Assembly: GCA_012932295.1 (NCBI GenBank)
Contig: JAAONU010000001.1
Span: 38,736,780 to 38,800,779, forward strand
Reading direction: 5' to 3'
DNA from: Cyclina sinensis
Taxonomy: Eukaryota; Mollusca; Bivalvia; Venerida; Veneridae
DNA: 64,000 bases
The notes beneath the pieces were generated by a model. The model was not told the DNA's origin, did not search any database, and worked only from the letters and a program-made list of their open reading frames with translations. This document shows, one piece after another, positions 60,851 through 64,000 of this stretch. The first letter of the stretch is position 1. Each line of letters opens with the position of its first letter. The position numbers were made by a program, and so were the translations under genes.

Positions 60851-63800
60851 AGTTTTAAAAAAGAAATGTGGATTTTATTCCCCATAAAAGATTTACCATT
60901 TTATTATTTGCTGTAAATATAAAGCAGAGAAACTTTATAAAAATCAAACTTCCCAGCAGTTTTTCTACAAAATCACGCAATATTTATTTTCCGCCATGTT
61001 TTAATCATGTGACAAGATTAAGGATGGTTAAAAATCTTTACCGTACTGTAGGTCTATCCGGTTACAAAATACGAGCTGTTCTTAAACTTTCTTTTAGGGA
61101 AAAACAACAAACAAACAAACAAAAAGTCTATACTGTATGGCAACTGTCCAGCACAACTGATAAACTTAACTAATTTTGTTTAGTTAGAGATTTACCATTT
61201 ACCAAAGACCTATATATTTCTTCGTAGTTATTTTTTTTTTCACAAAGGAGCTCTTTACCATATTTATAACTGCAATTAAACAGAGCTCTGGAAGATACAA
61301 AGAATAATTTCACTATAGACACGGCCGCTTCATTGTTGATACAAATGAACCTAATTCACTATACATTACGAGTTGAACAGCCTTTTATAGACCTGACAAT
61401 TTTTAGTTGTTCAGTCTTTTAGTCGCAGAAGGTGAACAAGAATAAAATATCAGTCCTTAAATGAAATTAGTTTTTTGAAGTCATCAAATGAACGAGTGTC
61501 TCCACTGAGTATTCTTGTACTGTAAGAGAACAAAACAATACCAAACAGTCGCGTGCATTTTTACTGATATACAAAAAGAATTGTTATGGCTTTCAGCACG
61601 AAGAACAAAATGAGTACTTTTATCCTTTAATTATTTTAGTTATGCCACCCTTATCAGTTGGAAGGGTCCATTTTCAATTTAAATCCGAAAGGGATTCTGG
61701 CATGAATTTTCAATTTTATTTTCTTTAGGGAACAAAGTTCATTTCAGATATTGTGGCGTCTGATCTGGGTCTGCACTGTTTCCCTATGCATGTCTTCTTC
61801 TATAGACGCAAGGCGTTAAAGGGCTAAAGTGTGTAATTAGAGTAGTCGTGAAGATGATAACCACAAAATATATACTGGAACTGAAAAAAATCTGTTTATC
61901 TGTACACTAACGTGTCATGATTGATCAAAGCAAACAATTAAGTTTGGTTTCAGGCATTATATTCTTATTTAACGAATGAATGCCGTTTTAGAGGGCAGTT
62001 TAAAACACGCAACGCAAAATTCTAAAGAAGCTAAATATGGCGCACAGTATTTTTTCAAATTAGCATTGTATATCAAGATTTTGACAGTTCTCATTGCGAA
62101 AACCTTCTGGCTGTAATGTGTATTGAAAGGGATGTAACCACTACATACTAGAGTGGTTTTAGTAGCCTCCCTTGGACAATACAATACTAAATAAATACCA
62201 TCCTTGGCATTTTCTTCATATACCAGTAATTACTGGTAAGACAAAAATCGTGAAATTTCCACTTATAGTCAAATTTTCTACAGAAAACTAAGAAATGATG
62301 TTTTTGTTTCAATCATTTTGATGTTTTAAGTACTGCATACTGAAATATTTCACCAGAGCCAATCCCATGGTTACAACAGTTGTTTCCAACACAGAGGTGT
62401 TTTTTCACGGACGTACGTCTGACCATGTCAACTTAAAACTTAGTGAATATATACACGTTTTACTCTGGTAGCTACGTTTCAAAATATAATTACTGTTATT
62501 AAATCGGCTACAAATCTTTTTGAGGAATTTTGTCGGGATTTTTAATTGTTTTGACTCTGGGCTAATGTATTGTACTAAGATTTTATCAACCACTAATTTA
62601 ATGAACTGTGACTAATATACATACAGGACAATTTTGGACACAGTATGAAAGGACTGTAGATTTGAGGATAATATATGAACCCTGTCCGGTATGTTTCATG
62701 TGTATTTTCTTGTTTCTTCAATAAAATAATCTGCAAGAGAATAAAGGTTTTCTGGAATGAAACTCAGCTCGATGTCAATGAGAAATATAGTTTATTATTT
62801 CTGTTGGCTGAAGAAAAGGATGTGGACAATAACTGGATATCATTTCGAAAGATTGTTTTCTTTTTCTTTTCTGCTGTTTAACCCTTTGTTTCTGTAGTTT
62901 AGTATAGGAAAAGTCAAGTCACATGAAAGAATCACACTTTTCATAAATTAACTACGAGCTTTTCCACATGAAGTGTCAGGTCTAGTCGGTAGTATATGAC
63001 AGTTTGACCTTCCATTGGCATTCACCACTTAATTGTTAATGATTCTCATATGTAAAAAAATGTAATACGCCTCGAACCTGCGTCCCTTGCCCCGTGAAAG
63101 ATTACAGTGGTCAAATTACGAGTAGGCGAGCATAACCATTGAACCGACGAGGTCGTTTTTGAGAGTCATATATCGAAGACAAGAAAAGACAAAACAAGAT
63201 ATTTTTTGTCAACTTTACCGACTTAGAAGAACTGTCGTTCTTGTCTTGTCCTCGACATGACTCCCTTGCCAGATGTCAATTTTGAAAATGATAATTGATG
63301 CTTAAAACCTTTGCTAGTTTAAGGTTATAATAACTTGTATGGTAATCGTCTGAAATCTAGTGCAGAATCTTATTTCAATAAAATGTATATATTGATAAAA
63401 ATGTAAATTCCCCACCTTCGGGCTTATCGGTGATTAATTTATGATGATTTCTGATGGATAACTTGCTCTGCTCTCGGGTTTGCTCTCTGGACTTAATTGA
63501 TTGTAACTAATTTGAAATTAATATGGATGATATATCAACAACGAACCCTGCAGGTTGAGAGATAGGTATCCAAATGTATCCAAGGATCCTAAGCATAATG
63601 CCTGCCAGTAAATCACGGTTTTGGCGTTGATGTAGGTTGTAACATGCCGTAGAACAATCCAAAGGTGTTGCAAAACTGTGGATGAGGGCGTGTTGTCGAA
63701 ATGTTACCTTCAAGTCAACTCAAGTTATATCTATTTTTATAATGGTGAGTATAGAAACACTGGTACACAGTGTATAAATGACACAAGCTCTGAAGAGCCT

Positions 63801-64000
63801 TAAAACCGACTTAAAAATATTCGAATCAAGTCAATAAATGAATAAATTAAGCATACCACTTATAAAAATACATGTATATCAATTAGGCATTAACATGATA
63901 AAAATTGAGACATATGAAACCCTGTTGTTTGTTATCGCCACGCCAGGATGTGGACTACAGACCACAAAGACAGCGCCATCAGTCCATACATAGACAGGGG
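60851..64000. other. Intergenic, no gene recognised; tRNA-like relic near 63065-63155
   Basis: Only short ORFs. The one at 62675-62881 has a protein-like core (FWNETQLDVNEKYSLLFLLA) but no partner exon or family match. At 63065-63155 the - strand reads GTCGGTTCAATGGTTATGCT and, further on, CAGGTTCGAGGCGT, a tRNA-like A box/B box pair without a good cloverleaf. Confidence 0.35.

Noticed and set aside
62675..62881. 68-codon ORF with a protein-like core
   Set aside because: No partner exon, family or splice support; may be a transposon relic but I cannot show it.
1..64000. CRISPR arrays, bacterial operons, viral genes
   Set aside because: The tandem arrays have no unique spacers, genes are intron-split and eukaryotic, and no viral or reverse-transcriptase coding was seen.

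Overview
The window is animal nuclear DNA, most likely from a bivalve mollusc. It is AT-rich, its genes are split by GT-AG introns, and much of it is tandem arrays and interspersed repeats whose style (ends in GACGGAC runs plus a hairpin, GTGACCTTGACC-type phrases, tRNA-headed SINEs) I associate with bivalves. The phylum call is inference; the gene calls rest on translated exons with matching intron phases.

Left and centre (1-34 kb): a head-to-tail cluster on the + strand of five TPPP (p25-alpha, tubulin polymerization-promoting protein) paralogues. Gene 1 is represented only by its last exon (1044-1223); genes 2 (12316-13767), 3 (17422-18749), 4 (23246-24885) and 5 (31628-33927) have complete coding parts of three exons each. 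The complete genes share one plan: intron 1 in phase 2 and intron 2 in phase 0. Gene 1's last exon also begins in phase 0. Genes 1, 2, 4 and 5 end in the conserved TPPP tail (TGS-K-RFD, GKGKG, GYV, Y/FK, GTYD). Gene 3 keeps the first two exons but has an unrelated-looking last exon. Gene 2 appears to use a GC-AG intron, and gene 1 has a recent 66-bp tandem duplication of its last splice acceptor.

Between these genes lie a 161-bp tandem repeat (2.7-3.2 kb), CT/TG-rich low complexity (4.5-5.5 kb), an inverted duplication carrying SINE copies (6.7-8.2 kb), a 68-bp satellite (8.2-10.5 kb), a 35-bp satellite (20.3-20.6 kb), a 56-bp satellite (26.1-28.5 kb) and TTAA-flanked elements with terminal inverted repeats.

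Middle (34-47 kb): two more TTAA-flanked elements (34.5-36.3 and 36.3-36.7 kb), a SINE, and a 2.8-kb array of a 39-bp unit (39.0-41.8 kb) that is open in several frames on both strands. Then comes repeat-rich DNA probably including the 3' UTR of the next gene.

Right (47-57.4 kb): one seven-exon gene on the - strand encoding a 449-residue type I membrane protein of the TMEM130 / PMEL-GPNMB group, with signal peptide, PKD-like domain, one transmembrane helix and a cytoplasmic tail. It converges on the TPPP cluster, with the 39-bp array between the two sets of 3' ends. From 57.4 kb to the end I see repeats, a possible CpG-richer patch and no convincing gene.

TPPP proteins bind tubulin and stabilise microtubules; the TMEM130-like protein is probably a glycosylated vesicle or surface protein. 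Nothing in the sequence links the two functions. I saw no rRNA, CRISPR or bacterial-type features.
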